From assembly GCA_050116575.1 (NCBI GenBank), contig JASFOJ010000073.1, forward strand, positions 1 through 22,162: 22,162 nucleotides of DNA, read 5' to 3'. Made by a program: the position numbers and the translations under genes. Numbering within the stretch: position 1 is the first letter of the stretch; the number at the start of each line of letters is the position of its first letter. This stretch comes from JAKEGK01 sp050116575 (GTDB lineage: Bacteria; Pseudomonadota; Gammaproteobacteria; SZUA-152). The notes under the pieces are model-generated. The model made no database searches and had not been told where the DNA came from. It saw nothing but the letters and a program-made list of their open reading frames with translations. Below, one piece after another: positions 7,211 through 15,877 of this stretch.

Positions 7211-8787
7211 GGAACCTCCCTTGCCACGGCAAGCTCCGCGGGAGACGGCGGCGTACCGGCCGCCTGTTGCAGCGCGCCAAACGCCGGTTCTGCGGTTTTA
7301 AAAACCGGGTTAGGATTAAGTCCAAGCCAGACAGTAAGGACAATGATGCTCAGCAACACAGCTGTCTCACGCCAGGCGGCGTCGCTTATATTCTGGCCTC
7401 TACTATGCCGCCCACTTTGCCGTCCGCCGGCCGACTGGCTCGTATCATCTGTGACTACAACGCCTTGTCCGAAAAACGTTCTCTGCATCATATACAGGGC
7501 GTAAATGGCAGCACCAATTAATCCCAGCGCGGCGCAGATAGTCAACACATGATTAACCGGGAAAGCACCCAACAAGATGGTAACTTCGCCGACAAAGTTG
7601 GCCAGCCCCGGCAATCCCAGTGAGGCGATGGCAAAAAACAGCGCCAGCGCACCCAGCCGGGGAATATCATTCCACAGCCCGCCCATTTGGCGCATGTCGC
7701 GGGTGTGAATACGTTCCTGCAATTGCCCGACAATCATAAACAGCGCGCCGGTGCTCAGGCCATGGGCAATCATCTGAATCAACACGCCTTGCAGGGCCAA
7801 TGTGTTCCAGGCAAAAATGCCGATGACAATAAACCCCATGTGGCTAACACTGGTGTAAGCCACCAGCCGTTTTAAATCCGTTTGCGCAAAGGCCAGCACC
7901 GCGCCATAAATAATCCCGATCACACCCAGCGTCATCGCCACCGGTGCAAATTGCGCGGCCGCCTCCGGAAACAGCGGCACCACAAAACGCAATAACCCAT
8001 AAGCGCCGGTCTTTAACAATACGCCGGCCAAAATCACGCTGCCCGCCGTGGGTGCTTCGGTATGAGCATCGGGCAGCCAGGGATGAAACGGCACCACCGG
8101 CAACTTGACCGCAAAGGCAATGAAGAATCCCAACATCATCCAGTAAGCCGCCTGGGCTGGCAGTTCCGTATGCAACAGCGTGTTGTAATCAAAGCTGATA
8201 ACGCCACTGCTCTGATAGTGGGCAAACACCAGCGCTAATATCGCTACCAGCATTAACAGTCCACTGGCCTGGGTAAAGATAAAAAACTTCAGCGCCGAAT
8301 AGACCCGCCGTTCATGGCCCCAGATAGCGATGATAAAATACATGGGCACCAGCATGACTTCCCAGAACACGAAAAACAAAAACAGGTCCAGCGCCAGAAA
8401 CACACCCAACACGCCAGCCAGGGTCCACAGGATATTGAAATGAAAAAACCCCGTGCGTTGCTGTATTTCTCGCCATGATGTGAGTACCGCGGCAATTCCC
8501 AGGAACACTGCCAGCAAACTCAACCACAGGCTCAGCCCGTCCATTGCTAACTGGTAATGAATACCAAAACGAGGAATCCAGTTATAGGTTTCCTGCGCCA
8601 ACCAAACCGTTTCGCCGCCATGTTGGGAAAACACAAAACCTTGCCGCCATTGAAACAACAGGACAGCAAAGTCAACCACCAGCGCCAACAACGCAATCCA
8701 ACGCGGCGCGTCGCGGTGCCAGTGTCCGGCAACCCAGGCCACGACGCCACCCACCAACAACACCAGTATTAAAACAGTCAGCATCAT
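7207..8787 (-). CDS. nuoM: NADH-quinone oxidoreductase subunit M
   Basis: Antiporter-like proton channel subunit of complex I, 526 residues from the first of two adjacent ATGs (8787 and 8784). Key residues are present: Glu143 in FVFWEVMLVPMYF, Lys228 in AFAVKLPVVPFHPWLPDAH, Lys259 in GVLLKTGAYG, KRLVAYTSVSHMGF, and Glu401 in LANFVGEVTIL. The loop at about 441-472, before the last helices, is polar and rich in Ser, Gly, Arg and Gln, and the C-terminal tail (about 495-526) is Ala/Pro-rich. Together these explain the extra length over E. coli NuoM (509 aa). An upstream extension of the open frame to 8904 overlaps nuoL coding sequence and is not used. The start overlaps the nuoL stop (ATGA), implying translational coupling. 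Confidence 0.95.
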   Translation of the reverse strand: MMLTVLILVLLVGGVVAWVAGHWHRDAPRWIALLALVVDFAVLLFQWRQGFVFSQHGGETVWLAQETYNWIPRFGIHYQLAMDGLSLWLSLLAVFLGIAAVLTSWREIQQRTGFFHFNILWTLAGVLGVFLALDLFLFFVFWEVMLVPMYFIIAIWGHERRVYSALKFFIFTQASGLLMLVAILALVFAHYQSSGVISFDYNTLLHTELPAQAAYWMMLGFFIAFAVKLPVVPFHPWLPDAHTEAPTAGSVILAGVLLKTGAYGLLRFVVPLFPEAAAQFAPVAMTLGVIGIIYGAVLAFAQTDLKRLVAYTSVSHMGFIVIGIFAWNTLALQGVLIQMIAHGLSTGALFMIVGQLQERIHTRDMRQMGGLWNDIPRLGALALFFAIASLGLPGLANFVGEVTILLGAFPVNHVLTICAALGLIGAAIYALYMMQRTFFGQGVVVTDDTSQSAGGRQSGRHSRGQNISDAAWRETAVLLSIIVLTVWLGLNPNPVFKTAEPAFGALQQAAGTPPSPAELAVAREVP

Positions 8788-10625
8788 AGTAATAATGATA
8801 TTCCCAGTAAAACTACTGCGCCGGACACCACGCCGGCTGCGTACAACCGCACCTGACCGGTTTGCGTCCGGGCCAGTGCCTGATGCGTTACCACATTCAG
8901 CCACGCAGTTGCACTATAGACAGTATCCACGATATCGTTGCGGTTCACCTGAGCAATCCACACAAACGGCTGTACCAGCAACCGGTCGTAAAGGGTGTCA
9001 AATCCCCAACCGCCCTGCCACCAGCGATACAGATAACGCGCGCCTGGCCATTGCAGGACGGCTTCGCTCAAGGTAACGCGGCGCAAATAAATGTGATAAG
9101 CCAGACAAATACCGGCAAGGGATACCAGGGACGCCACAACTTTCAATGTTGAATCAACGCCGGTGATATCGCCGTGCAACGAGGGCCACGGCAATGGAAT
9201 CATGCCGCCAAACACGGACAACAATGCCAGGATCATCATGGGACCAAGCATGACAAGGCCCGGATCTCCCCGGGTAGGAACAATTTTAACTTCGCCAAAA
9301 AACACAATGAATACCAGGCGAAAAATGTACAGCGACGTTATAAAAGCGCCGATAATTCCCGCCAGCCACAAGACGGTACCGCCATCGGTATAGGCCCAGG
9401 CATTGAGCAAGATAAGATCCTTGCTGTAAAAGCCCGCCGATACCAGCGGCAATGCCGCCAGCGCCGCGGCGCCAACCAGGAAAGTCCAAAACGTGTAGGG
9501 CATATGCTTGCGCAAACCGCCCATTTTAAAAATATCGTGTTCGTGATGCAGGTTCAAAATAACAGCACCGGCGGACAGGAATAACAGGGCCTTAAAAAAC
9601 GCATGGGTCATAAAATGAAACATAGCCGAAGTCCAGGCGCCCACACCCAGGGCCAGAAACATATAACCAATCTGGCTCATGGTGGAATAAGCCAGTACGC
9701 GCTTGATGTCCCTTTGCGTCAAGGCGCTGAAACCGGCCAGTAATAAGGTTATCGCGCCGATGATTGCCACCAATAATTGAACCGCCGGCGCCAGGGCGAA
9801 CAGGTCATGGGTGCGGGCAATCAAATACACACCGGCGGTCACCATGGTCGCGGCATGAATCAGTGCGCTCACCGGCGTGGGGCCGGCCATGGCATCGGGC
9901 AGCCAGGTTTGTAACGGCAGTTGCGCCGATTTGCCCACGGCGCCACCCAGCAATAACAACGTCACCGCGATGGCAATAGCCGAACCGGCGAGCCATTGTG
10001 ACGTTGCCTGTGCTATAACCGACTGGGTATCAAGAGTGCCAAGTTGAGAATAGATGAGTAACAATCCCACCAGCATGGCGGTATCACCAATGCGGGTAAC
10101 AATAAACGCCTTGCGGGCGGCCAGGCCGTTTTGCGGATCCTGATACCAGAACCCGATCAGCAGGTAACTACACAAGCCAACCCCTTCCCATCCCAAGTAA
10201 AGCAACAATAGGTTGTCGGCCAGCACCAGCAACAACATCATGGCCACAAACAGGTTCATGTACGCAAAGAACCGCGCATACCCGGGATCGCCGGCCATGA
10301 AAGCGGAAGAATATAAATGGATCAGTAAGGCGACAAAGGTGATCACCAGCATCATCAGCAACGACAGGGAATCCAGATAAAGCCCCATCTGAATGGACGC
10401 ATTACCGGCCGTTATCCAGTCCCACAGCACTTGATGAAATGCCAAACCCTGCCGTGCGCTGCTTATATAGGCCACGGCAACAACCAACGCACTAACCGCT
10501 GCGGCGGCGATGGAACCCACGCCCACCAGCGGTGTTATGCGCTTCGGTAAGCGGCCACCCCAAAGCGCCAGGATCACAAATCCGGCCAGGGGAAAGGCGG
10601 GTACCAGCCATAGCAGGTTCAACAT
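8784..10625 (-). CDS. nuoL: NADH-quinone oxidoreductase subunit L
   Basis: Distal antiporter-like subunit of complex I, 613 residues, the same length as in E. coli. Motifs seen are Glu147 in YLGWEGVGLCSYLLIGFW, Asp181 (RIGDTAMLVG), Lys232 in GKSAQLPLQTWLPDAMAGPTP, SALIHAATMVTAGVY, and KRVLAYSTMSQIGYM followed by THAFFKALLFL. The C-terminal part carries the long lateral-helix region (RWWQGGWGFDTLYDR, about 535-549) and a final membrane anchor. ATG 10625 lies 4 nt after the nuoK stop, with AGAGG at the end of nuoK serving as ribosome binding site. No residue needed for proton transfer appears to be missing. Confidence 0.97.
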   Translation of the reverse strand: MLNLLWLVPAFPLAGFVILALWGGRLPKRITPLVGVGSIAAAAVSALVVAVAYISSARQGLAFHQVLWDWITAGNASIQMGLYLDSLSLLMMLVITFVALLIHLYSSAFMAGDPGYARFFAYMNLFVAMMLLLVLADNLLLLYLGWEGVGLCSYLLIGFWYQDPQNGLAARKAFIVTRIGDTAMLVGLLLIYSQLGTLDTQSVIAQATSQWLAGSAIAIAVTLLLLGGAVGKSAQLPLQTWLPDAMAGPTPVSALIHAATMVTAGVYLIARTHDLFALAPAVQLLVAIIGAITLLLAGFSALTQRDIKRVLAYSTMSQIGYMFLALGVGAWTSAMFHFMTHAFFKALLFLSAGAVILNLHHEHDIFKMGGLRKHMPYTFWTFLVGAAALAALPLVSAGFYSKDLILLNAWAYTDGGTVLWLAGIIGAFITSLYIFRLVFIVFFGEVKIVPTRGDPGLVMLGPMMILALLSVFGGMIPLPWPSLHGDITGVDSTLKVVASLVSLAGICLAYHIYLRRVTLSEAVLQWPGARYLYRWWQGGWGFDTLYDRLLVQPFVWIAQVNRNDIVDTVYSATAWLNVVTHQALARTQTGQVRLYAAGVVSGAVVLLGISLLL

Positions 10626-10629
10626 ACTA

Positions 10630-10938
10630 TCAGCCTCTCATCTCGCTGGCCGCGTCAATATCCACGGTATGGAAGCGGCGATGCAGTTGCAGTATTAACG
10701 CCAGGCCCACCGATACTTCGGCCCCGGCCAGTGTCAAAATCAAAATAAACATCAGTTGGCCGTCCGGTTGCGACCAATGGGCGCCCGCCACGATAAACGC
10801 CAGTCCCGCGGCATTGAGCATGACTTCCAGCGCCATCAATACAAACAGGACATTGCGGCGCACCAATACCCCGGTCACTCCCAGAACAAACAATATGGCG
10901 GCAAGTAATAGTCCATGGTCCATGGCAATTCCCGGCAT
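10630..10938 (-). CDS. nuoK: NADH-quinone oxidoreductase subunit K
   Basis: Small membrane subunit of complex I (MrpC-like), 102 residues with three helices. Both conserved intramembrane glutamates are visible, in VLMALEVMLNAA and in LTLAGAEVSVGLAL. The start ATG 10938 abuts the nuoJ stop with no intervening base and is preceded by GGAGGAA inside the nuoJ end. An internal ATG (10923) would cut five residues and has poorer support. Together with NuoJ, H and A it links the quinone cavity to the antiporter-like subunits. Confidence 0.96.
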   Translation of the reverse strand: MPGIAMDHGLLLAAILFVLGVTGVLVRRNVLFVLMALEVMLNAAGLAFIVAGAHWSQPDGQLMFILILTLAGAEVSVGLALILQLHRRFHTVDIDAASEMRG

Positions 10939-11454
10939 TTAGGATTCCTCCCTGGGCGCGAGCGTTTTTATCCGCCGGCCTAAATGATAGGCACCCACCA
11001 GGCCGGCCAACAGCAACATGGAGGCTATTTCCACGGCCAGCAAATACGGGCCAAACAGGGCAACTCCCACGGCCTTGGCATCCACCACCTGGCTGCCGGC
11101 AACTTGCGAGCCGGCCCGGGTAAATAACGCGATCATTTCCACCAGTAAGATCAGCGACAACACGGCAGGACCCGCCCACGCACGCATGTTCAGCCATTGG
11201 TGTTCCCGCCGGTCAGCAGGCTCTCCAGCATTCAGCAGCATCACTACAAATACGAACAACACCATGATGGCACCGGCATAAATAATAACCTCCAGTGCCG
11301 CGGCAAATGGCGCACCCAGCACATAAAACGCCAATGCCAGCGCTAACAGCGAGACAATCAGGTACAACACCGCGTGCACCGCATTGCGCCGCGTGATCAC
11401 CATAACCGTGGCGACAACCGCAACTAGCGCGGCACTATAAAAAGTCCATAGCAT
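10939..11454 (-). CDS. nuoJ: NADH-quinone oxidoreductase subunit J
   Basis: Membrane subunit of complex I, 171 residues with about five helices (E. coli 184). The third helix carries the family signature AALEVIIYAGAIMVLFVFVVMLLN, whose conserved Tyr and Gly region is thought to change conformation during turnover. The C-terminus (GRRIKTLAPREES) is hydrophilic. ATG 11454 follows CAGGAG at 7-nt spacing and lies 38 nt after nuoI. Confidence 0.96.
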   Translation of the reverse strand: MLWTFYSAALVAVVATVMVITRRNAVHAVLYLIVSLLALALAFYVLGAPFAAALEVIIYAGAIMVLFVFVVMLLNAGEPADRREHQWLNMRAWAGPAVLSLILLVEMIALFTRAGSQVAGSQVVDAKAVGVALFGPYLLAVEIASMLLLAGLVGAYHLGRRIKTLAPREES

Positions 11455-11492
11455 TTATCTGCTCCTGTTATTGCGCTTTCCGTTATCCATTG

Positions 11493-12008
11493 TCATGGCA
11501 ACAGGCTCTTCACATCCACTGGTGGTGCTTCATTCTCCGCCCCGCCCTTTTGTTTACCTTTTATCGATAGCCCCGCCACGCGATAAAAATTGTAATCGTG
11601 ATATTTTCCCGGACCATTGATCAGCAGGTGCTCCTTCTCGTAAACCAGGTTGGGGCGATCGTATTCGCACATTTCAAAATCCGGCGTCAATTGAATCGCA
11701 TAAGTGGGACAGGCTTCCTCGCACATACCGCAGAAAATACACCGTGAAAAATTGATCCGGAAAAATTCCGGATAGCGCCGGCCGTGGTCGTCCTCCGTGG
11801 CCTGCAATGCGATACAGTCCACGGGACAGGCCACCGAGCACAAATAGCAGGCCACGCAGCGTTCCTCGCCATCGGGGTCGCGGGACAGAACAATGCGCCC
11901 CCGCCAGCGCGGCGGTATGTAGGGTTTCTCCTCGGGATATTGGATGGTTTCCCGTTTACGGAAACTGTGTTTAAAAATACCCCATAGGGTTTTTACATCA
12001 TCAAACAT
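11493..12008 (-). CDS. nuoI: NADH-quinone oxidoreductase subunit I (two [4Fe-4S] clusters)
   Basis: Peripheral-arm ferredoxin-like subunit carrying clusters N6a and N6b on the path to quinone. From ATG 12008 the protein has 171 residues. The cysteine motifs are C51-x2-C54-x2-C57-x3-C61 (CVACYLCSVACP) and C90-x2-C93-x2-C96-x3-C100 (CIFCGMCEEACP), all eight ligands present. The conserved IVLSRDPDGEERC and PEFFRINFSRC segments and the ending DVKSLLP closely match E. coli. A TTG at 12023 would add five residues, but neither start has a strong Shine-Dalgarno sequence and MFDDVKTLWG is the more family-like N-terminus. Confidence 0.96.
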   Translation of the reverse strand: MFDDVKTLWGIFKHSFRKRETIQYPEEKPYIPPRWRGRIVLSRDPDGEERCVACYLCSVACPVDCIALQATEDDHGRRYPEFFRINFSRCIFCGMCEEACPTYAIQLTPDFEMCEYDRPNLVYEKEHLLINGPGKYHDYNFYRVAGLSIKGKQKGGAENEAPPVDVKSLLP

Positions 12009-12032
12009 TGTCAGCACTCGCAACGATTGAAT

Positions 12033-12998
12033 TCAAAGTTTTGTTAATGCGCCGCTTAACACGACACCGCCGGTGATAACCAGGTTAATCAACGCCAGCG
12101 GCAACATGACTTTCCAGCCGTAGGCCATCAGTTGATCGTAGCGGGGACGCGGCAACGAAGCGCGCAGCAGCACGAAAAAACACACCACGACAAATGTCTT
12201 CAACAAAAACCAGACCAGCGGCGGTAACACCGGCCCGAGCCAGCCACCGAAAAACAGCGTCACCATCATGGCCGATATCAACAAAATGCCCAGGTACTCA
12301 CCCACGAAGAACAAGCCGAACTTTAGCCCGGAATATTCCGTATGAAAGCCGGCGATCAATTCCGATTCCGCTTCCGGCAAATCAAACGGCAGGCGATGAG
12401 TTTCGGCGATACCGGCAATGGTAAACACCACCAGACCGAGGATTTGCGGGACGCAATACCAAAGCCCTTGTTGCGCGGTGACGATTTCACGCAGGTTAAA
12501 GGTACCGGCCAGCATCACCACACCCATAATCGACAATCCCATAAACACTTCGTAGCTGAGCATTTGCGCGGCGGTCCGGAATGCGCCCAGCAACGAGTAC
12601 TTGTTGTTGGAAGACCAACCTGCCAGCATGGCGCTGTAGACACCCAACGACGATGCAGCGAGAAAGAACAATACCCCAATGTTTAAATCAACGATGCCGA
12701 TGCCGGGTGTTATAGGGACAACGGCAAAGGCGGCAAGCATCGCTATCATAATCGCCGCCGGCGCAATGACAAAAACAGGTTTGTCCGCGAACGGTGGTAT
12801 CCAGTCCTCCTTCATGAAGATCTTGATCATGTCAGCAACCACTTGCAACAGGCCAAACGGGCCAACTCGGTTGGGACCATATCGGTCCTGCCACAGCCCC
12901 AGCAAACGCCGTTCGAGCCAGATCAGCATCGCACTGCTCAGCAATAAGAACACCGTTATGCCGGCAATGTTGATTAACGCTATGGTGGTGGTATTCAT
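12033..12998 (-). CDS. nuoH: NADH-quinone oxidoreductase subunit H
   Basis: Membrane subunit forming the quinone chamber at the base of the peripheral arm; 321 residues (E. coli 325), eight predicted helices. Signatures are LERRLLGLWQDRYGPNRVGP (about 29-48), KEDWIPPFADKPVF, the SLLGAFRTAAQMLSYEV loop, and the acidic AETHRLPFDLPEAESELIAG segment that contributes charged residues to the proton path. ATG 12998 follows AAAAGGA at 6-nt spacing, 11 nt after the nuoG stop. Confidence 0.97.
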   Translation of the reverse strand: MNTTTIALINIAGITVFLLLSSAMLIWLERRLLGLWQDRYGPNRVGPFGLLQVVADMIKIFMKEDWIPPFADKPVFVIAPAAIMIAMLAAFAVVPITPGIGIVDLNIGVLFFLAASSLGVYSAMLAGWSSNNKYSLLGAFRTAAQMLSYEVFMGLSIMGVVMLAGTFNLREIVTAQQGLWYCVPQILGLVVFTIAGIAETHRLPFDLPEAESELIAGFHTEYSGLKFGLFFVGEYLGILLISAMMVTLFFGGWLGPVLPPLVWFLLKTFVVVCFFVLLRASLPRPRYDQLMAYGWKVMLPLALINLVITGGVVLSGALTKL

Positions 12999-13009
12999 GT
13001 GATGTCCTT

Positions 13010-15745
13010 TTAACCCGATCCGTAACGCGTATCACGCATGGCAGTGCATTGCATCCTGCCCCACAGCGGCGGCAAGATACCACTTAGGCCCGGTAATCCG
13101 CCGGGTAAACCCGCAATACCGGCCGCGATGTCCATCGTCGTCTGGCAAGGCAAATGAAAGATGCTGTCATGAACACACACTTCCAGGTGGTCGCCATCAT
13201 CGACACCCATCGCTTCGGCATCCTGATAGTTGATGGCCACGTACGGTTGCGGAACGCGTTGCGCCACGGCGGGGCTTTGGGCGCTAAGCTCCTCGCTACC
13301 GAAAACGTGGTGTATTGGCACAAAAAGCCAGTGACCTTCGCCTTTACGTTTAAACGCCGCGGGTATCCTGGAAAAATATTCTGACATAATGTTGTCGTGT
13401 TCAAACACACGCACGCCGGGGTCGCCGCCGCGTAACGGCCCGCCCACTTCCAGTTGATATTTATTACTGGCCTGCACCGAGTTCCACCCCGGTGACCAAT
13501 AAAACGGCACCAGGGACGCGGGCGGTTGGCCCGGTAATCCTTCCATGGAATACGCCAGCGATGAATCAGTGTCTTTCGGCATACGGGGTTCATGGATGCT
13601 GTAATGGGCATGCATGGCGGTACGTCCGCTATAACGATAGGGCGAACGGGGAATGCTCAACCCCGTAAACCGTTGGCCCGCCAACGGCGCGGTGTTAATA
13701 ATATGCCGCAACTCAGGGAGTTCATCAGCGCAATGGGTCATGACCTCTTCGAGACGCTGCCAGGGCGGGTGCTGTTGCCGAAAGATCGAAAATAAACGGG
13801 CGGTCCATTGCCAGGCGGCAAAGATACGTTCATTAACCGGTTGCATCGCGGCAAAAAACCGCTGCATGCGCCCTTCGGCACTAACCACGGTACCGGTGGT
13901 TTCCGCAAACGTGGCCACCGGCAGACAAACATCAGCCCGGCCGGTGGTTGTGTTGGTGGTATGATCCATTACCACCAGCCTTTCCACATTATTTACAAAA
14001 GCATCAACTTCAGCCGCAGGCGCGCGCCGGTATAAATCGTTTTCCAATATCACCGCGGTTACCGGTGACTCGCTTTGCTTGACGGCAGCAAAGGCTTCAT
14101 GCAATGGTCTGGCGTTCAGCAGCGCCAGTCCCGTGGAATTGCTTTCGGGAACTGCATAGTACAGCCGGGCATTGTTATTGTGGGACAAAGCCTTCGCCAC
14201 GTTGGCGGCGGCCTGCACGATATGGACATCCACACAGCCACAGCCAGACACAATGAGCGGCCGGTCAGCCGCCTGCATCACTTTGGCAATAGTGTTGGCG
14301 GTGTCTCGCAACGGCGCGTCAAGACCTTTTACCGCGGGTGCTTTGGGGTCCAGCGCATGGGCAATAGCAAAGCCCAGCCGCGCAATATCGGCCGGGGCCA
14401 GCCGATGAGTGGTGGCAACATCATCCAATGAGGTTTGGCCGGGCGTTGCCACGAACAACGGACTGAGATAGTACTTACCTGCGTCGCGCACCAGGCCGTC
14501 CATCCAGCGCGGGATACCCAGTTCATCGGCGCACGCCCATTGCTTTTGCCGCACCGCCTGGCGGCAGGCCAACGCCATGCGCGGCGCGGTATTGCCGATA
14601 TCCTCACCCAACACCAGTACGGCATCAGCCTGTTCTGTTTCACTTAATGTAGGTGTTGGCACTGACCCATGTTGCAGGACGTGAATAATGTTTTCCAGAA
14701 CCTTGTGTTCATCGGCCGCCAGTCCCGCATAAAACTGATCCTCGCCCACCAGGGCGCGCAGCGCATAATTGGACTCCAGTGATGCCCGAGGTGAACCAAT
14801 ACCGATAATCCGTTGTGAAGTGGAAAACGTTTCGGCTAACTTATCGAGGACCTCTGGTACAGACAGGCTTTGCCGACGATCGTCATTTTCGGCTATCCGT
14901 GGCGTTTTGATACGTTGCTCGCTGTTCACGAACTCATAACCGAAGCGGCCCCGGTCACAAATAAAATAGCCGTTGACTTCACTGTTATAGCGATTCAATA
15001 TCCGCCGCACCGAGCCATAGCGCTCGCCGGCAATAATGTTACACCCGGCGCCGCAATGCATGCACACCGAAGGGGCGCTTTGCAGGTCCCATTTGCGGGT
15101 ATAGTGTTTCTTCAGGGTTTTGTCGGTAAACACGCCGGTGGGACACACTTCCACCAGGTTGCCGCTGAACGCATTGTCCAGCGGCCCTTCTTGATGACGG
15201 CCGAAATAAACGTGGTTGCGCGACGCAAACGCCTGCAGATCCTTACCGCCGGCATAGTCGTCATAAAACCGCACACAGCGGTAGCAGGTAATACAGCGAT
15301 TCATTTCGTGATTAATAAAAGGCCCAAGGTCCTGGTTGTTAAAGGTACGCTTGTTAAACCGGTAACGGCGGTAAGTATGACCGGTCATCACCGTCATATC
15401 CTGAAGGTGGCACTCACCTCCTTCATCGCACACCGGACAGTCATGGGGATGACTGGTCATTAGCCATTCGATCACCCTGCTGCGAAATGTTGACGCCTCC
15501 TGGTCCTGAAGGGAAATGCGCATACCGTCCTTGATTTCAGTCATGCAGGCCATAACAACGTGTCCCTTGCTATCTTTCTCGTCCTTATATTGCGTCACCG
15601 CGCATTGACGACACGAGCCCACCGACCCGAGCGCCGGATGCCAGCAGAAATAGGGAAGATCAAAACCCAGGGTCAGGCATTGCTGCAACAGGTTGTCGTC
15701 GCCGTCCACCTCGTAAGGCCGGCCGTCAATATAGATCGTCGGCAC
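13010..15745 (-). CDS. nuoG: NADH-quinone oxidoreductase subunit G
   Basis: Large iron-sulfur subunit of the input arm, 911 residues. The N-terminal cluster domain is complete: N1b ligands C34, C45, C48, C67; N5 ligands H100, C103, C106, C112; N4 ligands C151, C154, C157, C201; and the off-path N7 set C228, C231, C235, C263, the last found only in some bacteria including E. coli. The rest is a molybdopterin-oxidoreductase-like body without a visible cofactor-binding role, with GIGSPRASLESNYALRALVG and YSGRTAMHAHYSIHEPR as E. coli-like blocks. The C-terminus (LWGRMQCTAMRDTRYGSG) departs from E. coli. The start is GTG 15745, 10 nt after an AGAGG that belongs to a repeated leader motif. The gene follows nuoF after 132 nt. 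Confidence 0.97.
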   Translation of the reverse strand: MPTIYIDGRPYEVDGDDNLLQQCLTLGFDLPYFCWHPALGSVGSCRQCAVTQYKDEKDSKGHVVMACMTEIKDGMRISLQDQEASTFRSRVIEWLMTSHPHDCPVCDEGGECHLQDMTVMTGHTYRRYRFNKRTFNNQDLGPFINHEMNRCITCYRCVRFYDDYAGGKDLQAFASRNHVYFGRHQEGPLDNAFSGNLVEVCPTGVFTDKTLKKHYTRKWDLQSAPSVCMHCGAGCNIIAGERYGSVRRILNRYNSEVNGYFICDRGRFGYEFVNSEQRIKTPRIAENDDRRQSLSVPEVLDKLAETFSTSQRIIGIGSPRASLESNYALRALVGEDQFYAGLAADEHKVLENIIHVLQHGSVPTPTLSETEQADAVLVLGEDIGNTAPRMALACRQAVRQKQWACADELGIPRWMDGLVRDAGKYYLSPLFVATPGQTSLDDVATTHRLAPADIARLGFAIAHALDPKAPAVKGLDAPLRDTANTIAKVMQAADRPLIVSGCGCVDVHIVQAAANVAKALSHNNNARLYYAVPESNSTGLALLNARPLHEAFAAVKQSESPVTAVILENDLYRRAPAAEVDAFVNNVERLVVMDHTTNTTTGRADVCLPVATFAETTGTVVSAEGRMQRFFAAMQPVNERIFAAWQWTARLFSIFRQQHPPWQRLEEVMTHCADELPELRHIINTAPLAGQRFTGLSIPRSPYRYSGRTAMHAHYSIHEPRMPKDTDSSLAYSMEGLPGQPPASLVPFYWSPGWNSVQASNKYQLEVGGPLRGGDPGVRVFEHDNIMSEYFSRIPAAFKRKGEGHWLFVPIHHVFGSEELSAQSPAVAQRVPQPYVAINYQDAEAMGVDDGDHLEVCVHDSIFHLPCQTTMDIAAGIAGLPGGLPGLSGILPPLWGRMQCTAMRDTRYGSG

Positions 15746-15877
15746 GTTTCAATAACCTCTACTTAATAGCTTCTCGTTAATAACCTCTAGCCATAAACCT
15801 CGATGTTAACTTCCCTGCTATCTCAGATAATCAACCGCTGTTGTGCTACAGCCAACCACGTAAACGCTCACCCGGAA
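15746..15877 (-). repeat. nuoF-nuoG spacer with repeated AATAACCTCTA motif
   Basis: This is the longest gap inside the operon (132 nt). The 11-mer AATAACCTCTA occurs at 15751-15761 and again at 15779-15789 (28-nt spacing), and a weaker relative (ATAAACCTCGAT) follows. On the coding strand the motif reads TAGAGGTTATT, and the copy nearest nuoG supplies its AGAGG ribosome binding site. The upstream copy therefore looks like a duplicated leader segment. No ORF or terminator is evident. Confidence 0.45.

Noticed and set aside
8788..8904. N-terminal extension of NuoM
   Set aside because: The upstream open frame overlaps nuoL coding sequence, is Arg/Ser-rich and not membrane-like; the ATGA overlap start fits the family N-terminus.
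14870..15463. 197-codon plus-strand ORF antisense to nuoG
   Set aside because: It covers the cysteine-rich region of nuoG, and its sequence is the complement of conserved cluster motifs, without its own domain signature.
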